Below are positions 10,263-19,568 of a stretch of 64,000 nucleotides of DNA, piece by piece. Location: NCBI GenBank assembly GCA_900073065.1, contig FJOG01000003.1, positions 1,986,133-2,050,132 on the forward strand, in the 5' to 3' direction. The notes under the pieces were generated by a model. It made no database searches. It saw only the letters and a list, made by a program, of their open reading frames with translations, and was not told the DNA's origin. Position numbers and translations under genes: made by a program. Numbering within the stretch: position 1 is the stretch's first letter; each line of letters opens with the position of its first letter. This stretch comes from Phialocephala subalpina. Lineage: Eukaryota > Ascomycota > Leotiomycetes > Helotiales > Mollisiaceae.

Positions 10263-12488
10263 TCATGATCTTAGGCCTATTTGACCACCCGGACCATAGC
10301 CAGCGCTCATACCCTTGTCACCCTCAGCCAACTTCCTTGCCATTTGTTTCTCGGCCCATTCTCGACTTGCTTGGCGTCCTCGTTCAGCTGCTTCTTCTCT
10401 GGCACGCTTGGCAGCTGCCTCGCGGTCTCTCTTCTCCCGCTCCATATCATCCGCCAACTTTGCATCGCGATTGTAGATATCCTTTGCACGCTGTCGTTGG
10501 ATCTTAACATCTGAAGTCGAAACGGTACGTTGAAGATGGCGGCCGCTCATTGAAGGACCATGTGTCGTAGGGCTAGGCTTACGAACTGGAGCAGCTGCCT
10601 TAGCACGAGGAGCAGATGTGTTGGCTCTGCTGATTTCCAAAATAGATGGACGGTGAGCGCCGACGTTGGAGCCTCTCTTAGAGACAGAAATCTCGTCGCT
10701 CCCCATGTTCTCGATGCCAATCTTGCTCTGCCTGGCTCGACTTGCAACAGTCTCGCGAGGAACGAAGTCTGGGACAATACTATTACGGATTGGCCTGGCC
10801 TTGAACTCTCGACGCTTGCGCTCCTCCTCCTCCTGAGCTTTCAGACGTGCTTCATGGGCTTCTCTCTTCTTTCGAGAGACAGCCTCGCCAGGAAGCTCGA
10901 AGGTAGGCTTGGTAGGTGGCTTTGTTGACTTGATCTTTGGTAAGGAACCCGAAACTGTACGACCAGTGTAGATGCTATCTTCGCTGGACTCTCGCTGAGC
11001 TAAACGAGCCTCTTTTTGTTCCTTCAACTTCCGAGCAATAGCTTCCCCTGGAAGTTCGAACGTGGGACGAGTAGGAGGCTTGGTAGACTTCGCAGTTTCT
11101 TTGGGAGGTAGAAGACTGAGTGGGCGTTTGACAGGAGCCTTTGGTTTGGGTTGGGTCTTGAGTTGGACTGAAGAGGATCTTGACAACTCCGTTGGCGAGG
11201 GTTTGAAGGTCATGGAAGTAGCTTTTTTGAGGACGGACGGTCTTAGTACCGTCGACTTGACACGCATTGTTGCTGCACCAGACTTCGTAATTTGACCCTT
11301 CGCGTTGTTGCGGTCCTGTGTGGTTTTCTCTGCTATAGCTTTGTCATCAAGGGGTACAAGACGAGGTTGTCGCTTCTTCTCTGGAGAGACCATTCGTTCT
11401 GCCAAAGCCGCCTGGTCGAGAGCGTCTAAGGCTTCTTCAAGCTGATCAAGTGCTTCGACAGAATCTTCAATACGGGAGACTGGTTTTGCTGGGGATCTGG
11501 CGGTGACTTGCTGCACAAAGGAATATTCGTCTGCATCATCTGCCGGGGTCGGGGAATCCTCTCGTCCATACACCCTTTCAACCTCTGCAAGGGTTTTGAC
11601 TGGTGATCTTGAGGTGTTTGGCGTGCTGTGGCCGCCCGTTGCCGCTTGCTCATGTGCGAAACCCTGAGGGTTACTTGCAGCTTCTGTTTGCACACTGAGA
11701 CCCTCTCTCTCGTTCTGTGTGTCCTCGTCTGCCTCACCTGCCTTCTGATTTGCAAGGGCCTCCTCCGCTAGAAAAAGATATTCATTAGTGACTGTTTGGT
11801 TATGAGACAACTCCCGTGAAGAAATATAATTCTGATAAGTTCGAGACGCTCCTGTAGAACGGCCGCCGAAAAGAGTAAGGAAATCGATATCTCGCAATTT
11901 CTGCGGCATGAGAGAACGATCAGGCGCATGTGGAATATACGCCAACTCTGCTAAACTATACGGACCTGATTGTGCGTTTGCTAATTGACGACGAGTCATA
12001 CGTGCTGGAGGAATAGGTTGTTCGATCTGCTGCATTTCGGGCGCAGCCTCAGGTTCTGAGGTTTGAGTTAGACTCCGTTGAAAGGCTGCATTTTCCAGGA
12101 GAGATCGTAGACTACCTTCGCGACTCTGCAGTAGGAGTCGAGTGGATTCGGGAACAGGACTATCGCCAGCATGATCGGCTTGCTCAACAACAGTGCCCAA
12201 CAATACATCGTCCGATTGAGATGTCTGTTTTCCCTTCGACTTCGCCTTATTCTTCTTGCCTCTCTTTGCGACACCAATTGCAGCTTTGTATGCGGCCTTC
12301 AATCCCTTGACCTCGGACGCGATTGAGTTGTCGTCGTCCAATGACATCTTGTTTGTTCCCATTGGGTTGTGAATCTCGACGAGGGCCTCTGCTTGCTTCG
12401 CAGGTGTGTCGGGCAAAGGTGTTTGAATTGCAAGAGCAGTGTTATCTTCAGCGATTTCGATTTTCTTCGACCGGGTCACTCGAGCCAT
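10263..12488 (-). CDS. Disordered, basic protein with two TPX2-like repeats
   Basis: One uninterrupted exon, 741 aa from the ATG at 12488 (MARVTRSKK). The open frame continues upstream but without an ATG. Composition is Ser/Pro/Lys/Glu-rich and probably mostly disordered. Two copies of KSTKPPT(R/K)PTFELPGEA occur at about residues 466 and 519, each followed by a charged helix. The second runs into EEEERKRREFKARPI, which resembles the TPX2 family pattern (F-x-L...RxxE...REFKARP) of spindle microtubule proteins. The C-terminal 80 residues are a charged, probably coiled-coil region (MEREKRDREAAAKRAREEA) ending in a Gly-rich tail. The TPX2 resemblance is by eye only. It is next to DAD2 and shugoshin, which suits a mitotic role but does not prove it. 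Confidence 0.75.
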   Translation of the reverse strand: MARVTRSKKIEIAEDNTALAIQTPLPDTPAKQAEALVEIHNPMGTNKMSLDDDNSIASEVKGLKAAYKAAIGVAKRGKKNKAKSKGKQTSQSDDVLLGTVVEQADHAGDSPVPESTRLLLQSREGSLRSLLENAAFQRSLTQTSEPEAAPEMQQIEQPIPPARMTRRQLANAQSGPYSLAELAYIPHAPDRSLMPQKLRDIDFLTLFGGRSTGASRTYQNYISSRELSHNQTVTNEYLFLAEEALANQKAGEADEDTQNEREGLSVQTEAASNPQGFAHEQAATGGHSTPNTSRSPVKTLAEVERVYGREDSPTPADDADEYSFVQQVTARSPAKPVSRIEDSVEALDQLEEALDALDQAALAERMVSPEKKRQPRLVPLDDKAIAEKTTQDRNNAKGQITKSGAATMRVKSTVLRPSVLKKATSMTFKPSPTELSRSSSVQLKTQPKPKAPVKRPLSLLPPKETAKSTKPPTRPTFELPGEAIARKLKEQKEARLAQRESSEDSIYTGRTVSGSLPKIKSTKPPTKPTFELPGEAVSRKKREAHEARLKAQEEEERKRREFKARPIRNSIVPDFVPRETVASRARQSKIGIENMGSDEISVSKRGSNVGAHRPSILEISRANTSAPRAKAAAPVRKPSPTTHGPSMSGRHLQRTVSTSDVKIQRQRAKDIYNRDAKLADDMEREKRDREAAAKRAREEAAERGRQASREWAEKQMARKLAEGDKGMSAGYGPGGQIGLRS

Positions 12489-13103
12489 GTTCGTAATGCC
12501 GTGGGCAGATATTGTCTGGGTATGTCTATCGGACAATCTCCGAATGGAGCTGGGGTCTCCGAGTTTGTTTTCTTATGCGTTGCGATTCGAGAAGAGCAGC
12601 TGAGGGCAATGCGACACAAGATGTAGATGCCACGTAGAAATGCTGAAGCGGAGGTAATGGAGCAATTGTCAGTGCGTATCGATTGTGTCTTGTGTCTGTG
12701 GGTGAGTCGAGGATGTCCATGCGATGTGTTTGATATCACTCTTTCCTAAGATCTGAAACATTTGTTTTTAGCCTAAGTCTCCATAGCAACGCAGGGAAAG
12801 CGCGACCAGTTCGCGACACGCGACTGATCTATATCAATCTTGATATAGGATGAAAAAGCAGAACTCGGAGCATGACAGTGCGCAATTAGCTGGGGACATC
12901 CATGTTCTATTGTGATCTTGGTATTGCGCAATTGAGATATTTTCATCTGAATATCTGCTCCTCATCAATCATTTTGGGGGTATCACATCGTCCTGCAACC
13001 TTCCTTTACTTACCCCGCGCATCCAGCGCACAAATATACACCAAATAACGCCTTCATATTGCATTCAGCTGCGTGCAAATTCCATTTTCCGTGCACGTTA
13101 TAA
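12489..13103. other. Intergenic with inverted repeat
   Basis: Promoter of the minus-strand TPX2-like gene and 3' flank of DAD2. The one notable item is the inverted repeat at 12829-12848. Confidence 0.5.
12829..12848. repeat. Perfect 8-bp inverted repeat, 4-nt spacer
   Basis: CTATATCA, spacer ATCT, TGATATAG. It lies about 340 bp upstream of the TPX2-like gene start and could be a dimeric factor site. No specific factor is assigned. Confidence 0.5.
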
Positions 13104-13643
13104 TCATTCGGCAGCGCCACCTCCGCCGGAGCTGTTTTGTTGCAGCATCGGCGCATGCTCCGTTGGTATTCTGACCAAAGTCTGTGGCAGTGGCATATCG
13201 GCATCACTCTTTTTCTCCCCCTTCTTTGACTCGCCGTCGTCCGTCTCTTTGGGCTTCGGTATTTTCACTAATCCAATTAACAGAGGGTCTGGCATTGATT
13301 GTATGTGAACTTACTGGACGCCATGCTGATGGCTCGAAGTACATTGTGCCAGTTCCCTAAAACAGTCGCAACGGCTATCTCGTGGTTAGCTCGAAGAACC
13401 GCAGAGAAATAGAAAGTCCGAACCTTCTGTGCCGTCTGATAGTGTAGAAAGCTTCTCCTCCAGCATTTGCATTTGCCCTGCCAATCCAGCACTGAGATCC
13501 CTCAACTGCTTGAGGTTCTCCAGTTCTGCCTTCTTTTCATTTATGCGTGCCAACAGGATCGGTGATTGTCCATTTGATGTCGAGTTGCCAGACGTTGAGG
13601 CCTGCCGTAAATGAGAGGGGAGGGGTCGTGAGGAGTAGGACAT
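13104..13643 (-). CDS. DAD2: DASH/Dam1 complex subunit Dad2
   Basis: Subunit of the fungal DASH (Dam1) ring complex that couples kinetochores to spindle microtubules. Three exons: 13643-13424, 13374-13315 and 13267-13104, with introns of 49 and 47 nt, giving 147 aa. The diagnostic stretch is LARINEKKAELENLKQLRDL followed by SAGLAGQMQMLEEKLSTL, the Dad2 heptad core. After intron 1 comes VATVLGNWHNVLRAISMAS, and after intron 2 an acidic/basic linker and PLPQTLVRIP. Intron 1 uses an unusual GTTCGG donor. I chose it because it alone restores TEAVATVL in frame, and GCTAAC lies before its ATAG acceptor. The gene is divergent from shugoshin. Confidence 0.93.
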
Positions 13644-14008
13644 CTTTGCTGCGTGTGTAATATCTTCCGGTAGACAGATGATCTGATAATCGATTTCGTC
13701 TTATTTGTAGCTTGCGCTGAAAGTATGATGCTCAGGCGTTCAATGCGACTTTGATGTTCGTCGGCTTCTCAAGATATTGACCGACTGGGATGTGGGGCAC
13801 TAGGAGATTAGGGGCGATAACAGTCTAGCCATAATGGGACGTAAAGTAAACATTGACATTTCCCCCGAACACAAATTCTTCTGCGCAAGAAGACACCAGA
13901 CTGAACAAAGCCAAACGAGCACCAGCCGATAATTATAATCAACCATATACACACCTTGCAAAGCTACACTTGCTTCGATACCGAGTTCGCTCCCGAATTA
14001 TCTGCCGC
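13644..14008. promoter_or_regulatory. Shared divergent promoter of DAD2 and shugoshin genes
   Basis: Only 365 bp separate the two starts, so both promoters and leaders must fit here. The interval contains a forkhead-type GTAAACA at 13846-13852. Joint control of two chromosome-segregation genes is plausible but inferred. Confidence 0.6.
13846..13852 (+). promoter_or_regulatory. Candidate forkhead site GTAAACA
   Basis: Exact match to the forkhead core RTAAAYA. Yeast Fkh proteins drive G2/M genes through this core. It lies between two mitotic genes, about 160-200 bp from each start. A 7-bp match can occur by chance. Confidence 0.4.
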
Positions 14009-16273
14009 ATGCCAGCACAGATGGCCCGCCTCAATGAGCCAGCGCCGGCACCAGAGACCATGGAGTCACGTAGGGATTGTGCATACATTTTTCAGGTACA
14101 TTGCTAACCACCTACAGTGAAACGGAAGTTTATGCGCCAGAATCGCGATATTGCTCGAGCCAATTCTACACAGTCATTACGAATCCGGAATCTCGAGAAC
14201 GAGACCTCAAGATTGCTAGCAGAGAACCTTGGATTGCGAGAAGAGATAATACGACTCAAAAACGAAATGGATAATGGGAAAGCACAGAGGATAGCAGATA
14301 ATGCTACTGTATTGAGGTCACAGCTAGAGGCAAAGCTTCTCGAGATTGGGGAGCTGATTTCTGGGCTTGGGGATCATGCACCGAAGAAAAAGTCCCCACA
14401 GGTGGGCAAGATCGCCAGAGCGAGTCCTGCCAGGAGCCCGGACCAAAAGAATTGGAAGAACATGTGCACTCTGAGCGAAGCAGTTGGCGCTCAGGACGGA
14501 CGCTTGCCTCCAATTCTGGAGAATAAGACGTATCCCAGAAGAACCCTTGAGTATATTTCTACCCTGTACTTACTCTGAAGACACATGCTGACAGGATATA
14601 GACGACAAGAGATCTTGGGTCTAGTAGCAGATGCTGAGGTTGACACTACAGATTCTCCAGAGATAGGACCACCACCAGTGTCACAATTCGTGGATGAAGA
14701 TCCTGTAAAGATTGACTTGCCGAGGAGACCTAAAAAGGAGGAAGTCGAAGAGCCAGCTGGCTTGGATCCAACGCTGTCCATCAATCTGGAGCAGAGAAGG
14801 AAACGAAAAGATAGCACCATACTTCTTGACACCAAACAGAGCAGCCAGGAATCTCTCTCCGATACCAAGGATGCCGAAGTGCCTGTCAAGATCGGAGCAA
14901 AGCGAAAACTCAGCGTTCGGGATGATGAAGAGAATGAGAGACCTCGTGTTCCACCATCTCCAGATAACTTTAAGTTTACTCGGGTCAAAGAGGAGGACAA
15001 ATTGAAAAACAAATCTTCAGACCAGCAGGAGAGGTCTAGCACCAAGCCGAGCCGAGAAATAGCTGTCCCTAGGGGAGCGGCAAGAGAAAAGCAAGCTGCC
15101 ACAGCAACAACATCTACAAGGAAAGCTCTTGCACCAAAAAGTGTCAACGACTCTCCCAGAAAGAATGCAAAAGCCTCGGTTCCAGATCTTGCCAAGCCAG
15201 CAAAGCCAGATTTCTCCAAGTCGAAACCTGCGAAGGGACGTCCAAAGGAGGATAGGCGAGAGACAGTGCAGGTCCAGGCACCTATGAACCCGGTCATCAA
15301 GACAGTGGAAGTTCTGCCAGAACCCGAGACGCCAGCAGGACTAGATCTCTTTTCGCCGCCAACTTCTCAACCTTCGACAGCTCGGGCTGAATCTCGAGAC
15401 ACTCCGCCACCATCTGACTTTGGTTCAGGTGCCGAAGGACCACGGCCGAGTCGTCGAGCTAGAGGTGCTGTTAGCTATGCGGAACCAAATCTTCGAGACA
15501 AGATGCGAAGACCAACGAAGGACCTTGTTGACGCTGTGACGAAGGAAGAGAAAGCTCAGCGCACAAGCATGATCAAGCTTGAGGAGGGGTCAGCACCAAG
15601 CACTACGAGCATTAAAGCAGAGCCTGAAGCCGATGATGCCTGGAAGAGCATGCCCGCGGCATCTTCGACGACGATCGAGAATAGTCCTCTCAGCAGTAAA
15701 GCACCAGAGAGCCTACCAAGTAGCATCACAACCCACAGGAAGAGGCGCGAATCTATGCTGAACCAGTCAGAATTGGAACTGCCTCGTTCATCATCTGGGA
15801 ATGCTATTGCAGCTTTACTTGCGGAGACCAGAAAAGCAAGAGCGGCGGCAAAAGAAAAATCTCCGGCAGATGAAACAACTGATTTGGCAAAGCGGATGGA
15901 AAATCTCGATATCTACGAGTTCAAAGCCTCGCCGCCAGTTCAAACCTCAGCGCCAGAAGCAAAATCCAAGGAGGATAAACCGGCATTGAGGTTCTCGAGA
16001 AGACATCCTTCCATTTCTCGAGATGCTATTCTACAAGACGATAGTGAAGCATCGGACATGGAGGGGCAAAAGAAAACCGACAATGCAACTTCCCAACGAA
16101 GGCAATCGACACTGGGCTTGAGAAGTTCCGGAACCAATCCCGAATTATCCAAGGGAACTGATACACAACGATCGCTGACTCGTTCCACCAGCGCTGCTGC
16201 AATGATAGAAGCAGGTCAGGGTGGGTCTAGGAATGATCGCGTATCAGCAAGAAGACGAAGTATGATGTTATGA
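14009..16273 (+). CDS. SGO1: Shugoshin, guardian of centromeric cohesion
   Basis: Protects centromeric cohesin by recruiting PP2A and supports kinetochore tension sensing. Exons are 14009-14069, 14118-14550 and 14602-16273, with introns of 48 and 51 nt. This gives 721 aa from ATG 14009 (MPAQ), or 717 aa from the in-frame ATG 14021 (MARLNEP), which looks more like the family start. The N-terminal shugoshin coiled coil reads KRKFMRQNRDIARANSTQSL then RIRNLENE and a leucine heptad region. The C-terminal basic SGO box, RPSRRARGAVSYAEPNLRDK, is at about residues 442-461. The middle is long, charged and disordered, as usual. Several RRxS sites lie near the C-terminus. The gene pairs head-to-head with DAD2. 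Confidence 0.93.
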
Positions 16274-16601
16274 ATGATGTTATGATACTCAAGATCAGGA
16301 GTTGTTGGATTGGAGGAGCGATTCTGTATAAGTTGAGCCAGGGAGCGTTGATTTTTAATGTTTTGTTGATTACGGAATTGATATGATACCAATAGAGTCT
16401 TTAACCTGCTTTGAATTTGCCCGTGAACGCCGCGCAATGAATATGCCTGCAGTATCATGAGAAGATAGCTGTTCTTCTCCGAGCATGGCCACAGTGGCTC
16501 TGATATTCGGCAAGCTTCGGCCCAGCATTACTCCGGCCCGTGCCATCAGTACCATCTGAAGCATATCAGGCGTAGACCAACTGTACAAAATCTCCATCCC
16601 A
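16274..16601. other. Convergent 3' ends of shugoshin and VPS29 genes
   Basis: 328 bp between two converging stops. A minus-strand ORF running through here in another frame from the VPS29 3' end has no recognisable features. Confidence 0.5.
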
Positions 16602-17310
16602 TCATGATCCTCCCACAACCTTCGTGTAGGTGATCTTCTCCACATTCACGCTCTCGACCCCATTCGCATCTTTCCTCAACTGGTAGACATAAAGCGTCAA
16701 ACCAATACCCTGAACCTGTCCCACAATATTAGCTCTCAACTCATCCTTCACAGTCGTAATATAAGCCGCTCACATCCATCAAACAAAAGCTCGGCACCAA
16801 TTCCTCCCCCTCCCCCATCCACCCCGTCGTAAGCGCCCCTGTCGCACTCCCTGGATTAACAAAAAACTTATTCTCATATTCATACGCATCAAACCTATGC
16901 GTTCCTCCCCAACACAACACATCCACATCCAACTTATTCGCCTCGGCCAACATGAGATCCATCTCCATCGGTGCTACCATTGTGAAGCCTTCTAGAAAGC
17001 CTATGCGGAGAGAGCCATGCGTGACGACTTGGGAGAGGGGTAAGGAGGTGGCTTCGGCGTCGAATCGTCCTTTTACTATTTTGAGGTCGGGGGCGATGCT
17101 GCGGAGGTATTCGTAGGTGGGTTTGTCTGTGAGGTTGCCTAGGCAGAGGGTTTGGCCGATTTTACCGGGTGTGAGGAGCTTCTTGAACTGTGACGAGGGT
17201 TTAGTATATGTATCGGGAGACATTGGAGCTTCAAGTACCTTTGCTGGTATGTCTAGAGCTCTGTCTGGGATGTGGAGGTCCCCAATGACGAGGACGAGGC
17301 GGGAGGTCAT
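16602..17310 (-). CDS. VPS29: Retromer subunit Vps29
   Basis: Phosphoesterase-fold subunit of the retromer cargo-selective complex, acting in endosome-to-Golgi sorting. Exons are 17310-17239, 17187-16774 and 16715-16602, with introns of 51 and 58 nt, giving 199 aa, close to the family length. Key stretches are LVLVIGDLHIPDRALDIPAK, FKKLLTPGKIGQTLCLGNLT, GGTHRFDAYE, NKFFVNPGSATGA, and after intron 2 VQGIGLTLYVYQLRKD. The metal-site pattern is altered as in other Vps29 proteins (GFLEGF and GGTH replace the HGH and GHTH of active enzymes), consistent with a scaffolding role. Intron 1 is a multiple of three and stop-free. I splice it out because IPAK-FKKLLTPGKIG is contiguous in the family. Confidence 0.94.
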
Positions 17311-18214
17311 GGCTACTTAGGAGGATTGTTCGAGACTCGAAGAGGTACTATGAGGTTGTCATGAGCTGATTGAAGTTACTGGCCAGCCGGATCTCGAGTC
17401 TGCAGATTCTTGAGTTGATTAGGCACGTAGAAGCTCCGGCGCAAAGTTGTGGTATCGTCGTCGTACTTGTTGACCTTGAAAGTCGGATGTTTGATCTGTT
17501 TACTCCGCGTCACGTGCAAGTTTGTCAATTCGATTTCCGTTTTCTCGAGCTGAAGTTTTGTCCTTCAAATATATCAAAATGTCTTTTAAGGTCATTTGGG
17601 ACAATTATGCATGCTACCCAATTTACCCTTTGTTTCCGAGATTGTTTGAGAGCTCCTCACTCGTACTTCAAGTTGAAATTCACCCTTATACCAGCCCCGC
17701 TTCTCGAAGTTCTGGACCTTCCACGCGATTTCAAGGGTTGTGTCAAGAGCGAATCTTCCATGTGTTTCTTCTGGACAATTTCTTGAGCTTCACACATGTT
17801 CTCTCGTCTATGTGTTGCAGCGTTTCCATTTGCTATCGGCCTGCGCGTTGCGAATTTCTCTCGTCACAAAAGTGCAAGATGAGGGGCACGATTCGGAGAT
17901 ACCTACCCTTTACTCCCAGATCAAATCATTCGAGATGTTTATAAACATTCGACATTGCTTGTTCTCGAATGAGATCACAAACCAAAGCGTTTGGGGTAAC
18001 GAATACAGACCAATTATTACGTTTTTCGAGCAGTTCGCGGACACTTTCCCCATTCTTGCTACATGTTCGGCAGACCCCGCCACCATAGCGTGACGCCTTC
18101 TCCAAACAAATATCTTTCTTCTTAAAGGACAAAGCATCGAATCTTGATGAGTACATAATCTCCCGCATCTCTTATTGCTTCTTCTTGTCATATTGATCGT
18201 TTGGTTTATTCAAG
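17311..18214. other. Intergenic, divergent promoters
   Basis: 0.9 kb between VPS29 (minus) and the class II aldolase gene (plus). Plus-strand ORFs of 117-140 codons overlap each other in several frames, which argues against coding. Confidence 0.5.
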
Positions 18215-19568
18215 ATGGCTCCTTCAGCGACTTCAGATATCGTGGTGCCGACAGTCTCAGAGATGAAAGTGGGGGCAACGAAACAACCTGAGAAGCATGT
18301 TCATGGTGCTCAGGACAAGACTCCGTTGGAGGCTATTAGCCATGGACCTTTGATTCATCCCGGTGAGAAGCGTTCTTTCGCTCGTTGCTGTTCTGTTGTG
18401 TTTTTTGTTCGCGGATTGAAGCGGATGGAGTTATCGTACTCTTCACCGGGCAGGATCCTTGTGAGCTTTTGAATAAAGCATCCATGCATATATAGCCCAC
18501 AGGTCTTCAAGTGAAGAGTTAACTTGGTTTTAGAACTCAAACCCCTGGTCTGTCGGCAAGGACAAGGACATACCTGCTTTTGTATTCAACGCCAATGTCT
18601 TCATCAGACTCTCCCTTTGCTGGAAAATCCTTTCCGTCGACATATACTTATTAAGTACCAGGAATTCCAACCTTCTCTACCTTTGCCGAAGAGAGAGCAC
18701 ATATTCTGATTCACACCGCCGCGGTCTTCCGTGACTTCTCTCGGAAGGGGTTCACAGAGGGAATGTCAGGCCACATCTCAGTTCGGGACCCTGAACATCC
18801 CACCTATATCTGGATGAACCCACTCGGAAAGCACTTTGGTCTTATGACCGCTGGCGACTTGATCTGTCTCGATATCCACACCGGAAAGGTTGTTGGAGGA
18901 AACAAGGTAATTGCCTTCAATATTGTGAGAAGAAACCATGCTAACAAAATATTAGACGAGAACCGCCAACTCCGCAGGATTCTTGATCCATTCCGAGATT
19001 CACAAAGCGAGACCTGATGTCCATGCCATATGCCACGCCCACACCAACGCTGGCCGTGCATGGTCGAGTTTTGCCGCCGGTTTGGATATGCTGACCCAGG
19101 ATATCTGCTACTTGTATGATGCGATCGCCGTGTATGCAGAGTACGGAGGTATTGTCTTCGCTGAGGAGGAAGGGCAAAGAATTGCTGCCTCGCTAGGCAC
19201 TAAGAACAAGGTAACATTCATTTCCACTTTCAACTTTTGTGCAGATCTGACGGGAACAGGTCGCAATCCTTCTCAATCACGGACTCCTTTCTACCGGAAG
19301 CACCGTCGACGAAGCCGGATTCCTATTTGGACTTTTGGACCGTGGCTGTGCGATCCAACTCCAAGTCGAAGCTGCAAAGGCTGGTAACCCATCATTGAGG
19401 AAGCATGTTGTCAGCGATGAGGAGGCCGCGTACAACTTCAAGATGGCGAGTGAGAAGAACGCACTGTATGCCGAAGCACAGCCAGATTTGGAGTATGAAT
19501 TTGCGATGGCAGGACCGGGTGTTATTGAGAAGGGAGTGGAGAACCAGAAGATCGATATCGTCTTGTAA
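18215..19568 (+). CDS. Class II aldolase/adducin domain protein
   Basis: Member of the class II aldolase/adducin N-terminal family. Exons are 18215-18362, 18662-18906, 18956-19210 and 19260-19568, giving 318 aa. The zinc-site pattern is HAHTNAG (His158, His160) and LLNHGLL (His223). [20 protein letters not shown] and [15 protein letters not shown] are typical of the fungal cytosolic subgroup. The protein has a 50-residue polar N-terminus before the domain. Intron 1 is 299 nt, far longer than the others (about 49 nt). It is supported by phase and by the G-IPTFSTF join but could hide a small exon. The metal ligands appear intact, so an enzymatic role is possible. The substrate is unknown. Confidence 0.88.

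Noticed and set aside
16370..16645. 91-codon minus-strand ORF beyond VPS29
   Set aside because: It overlaps the VPS29 last exon in another frame and runs into the convergent 3' flank. No similarity recognised.
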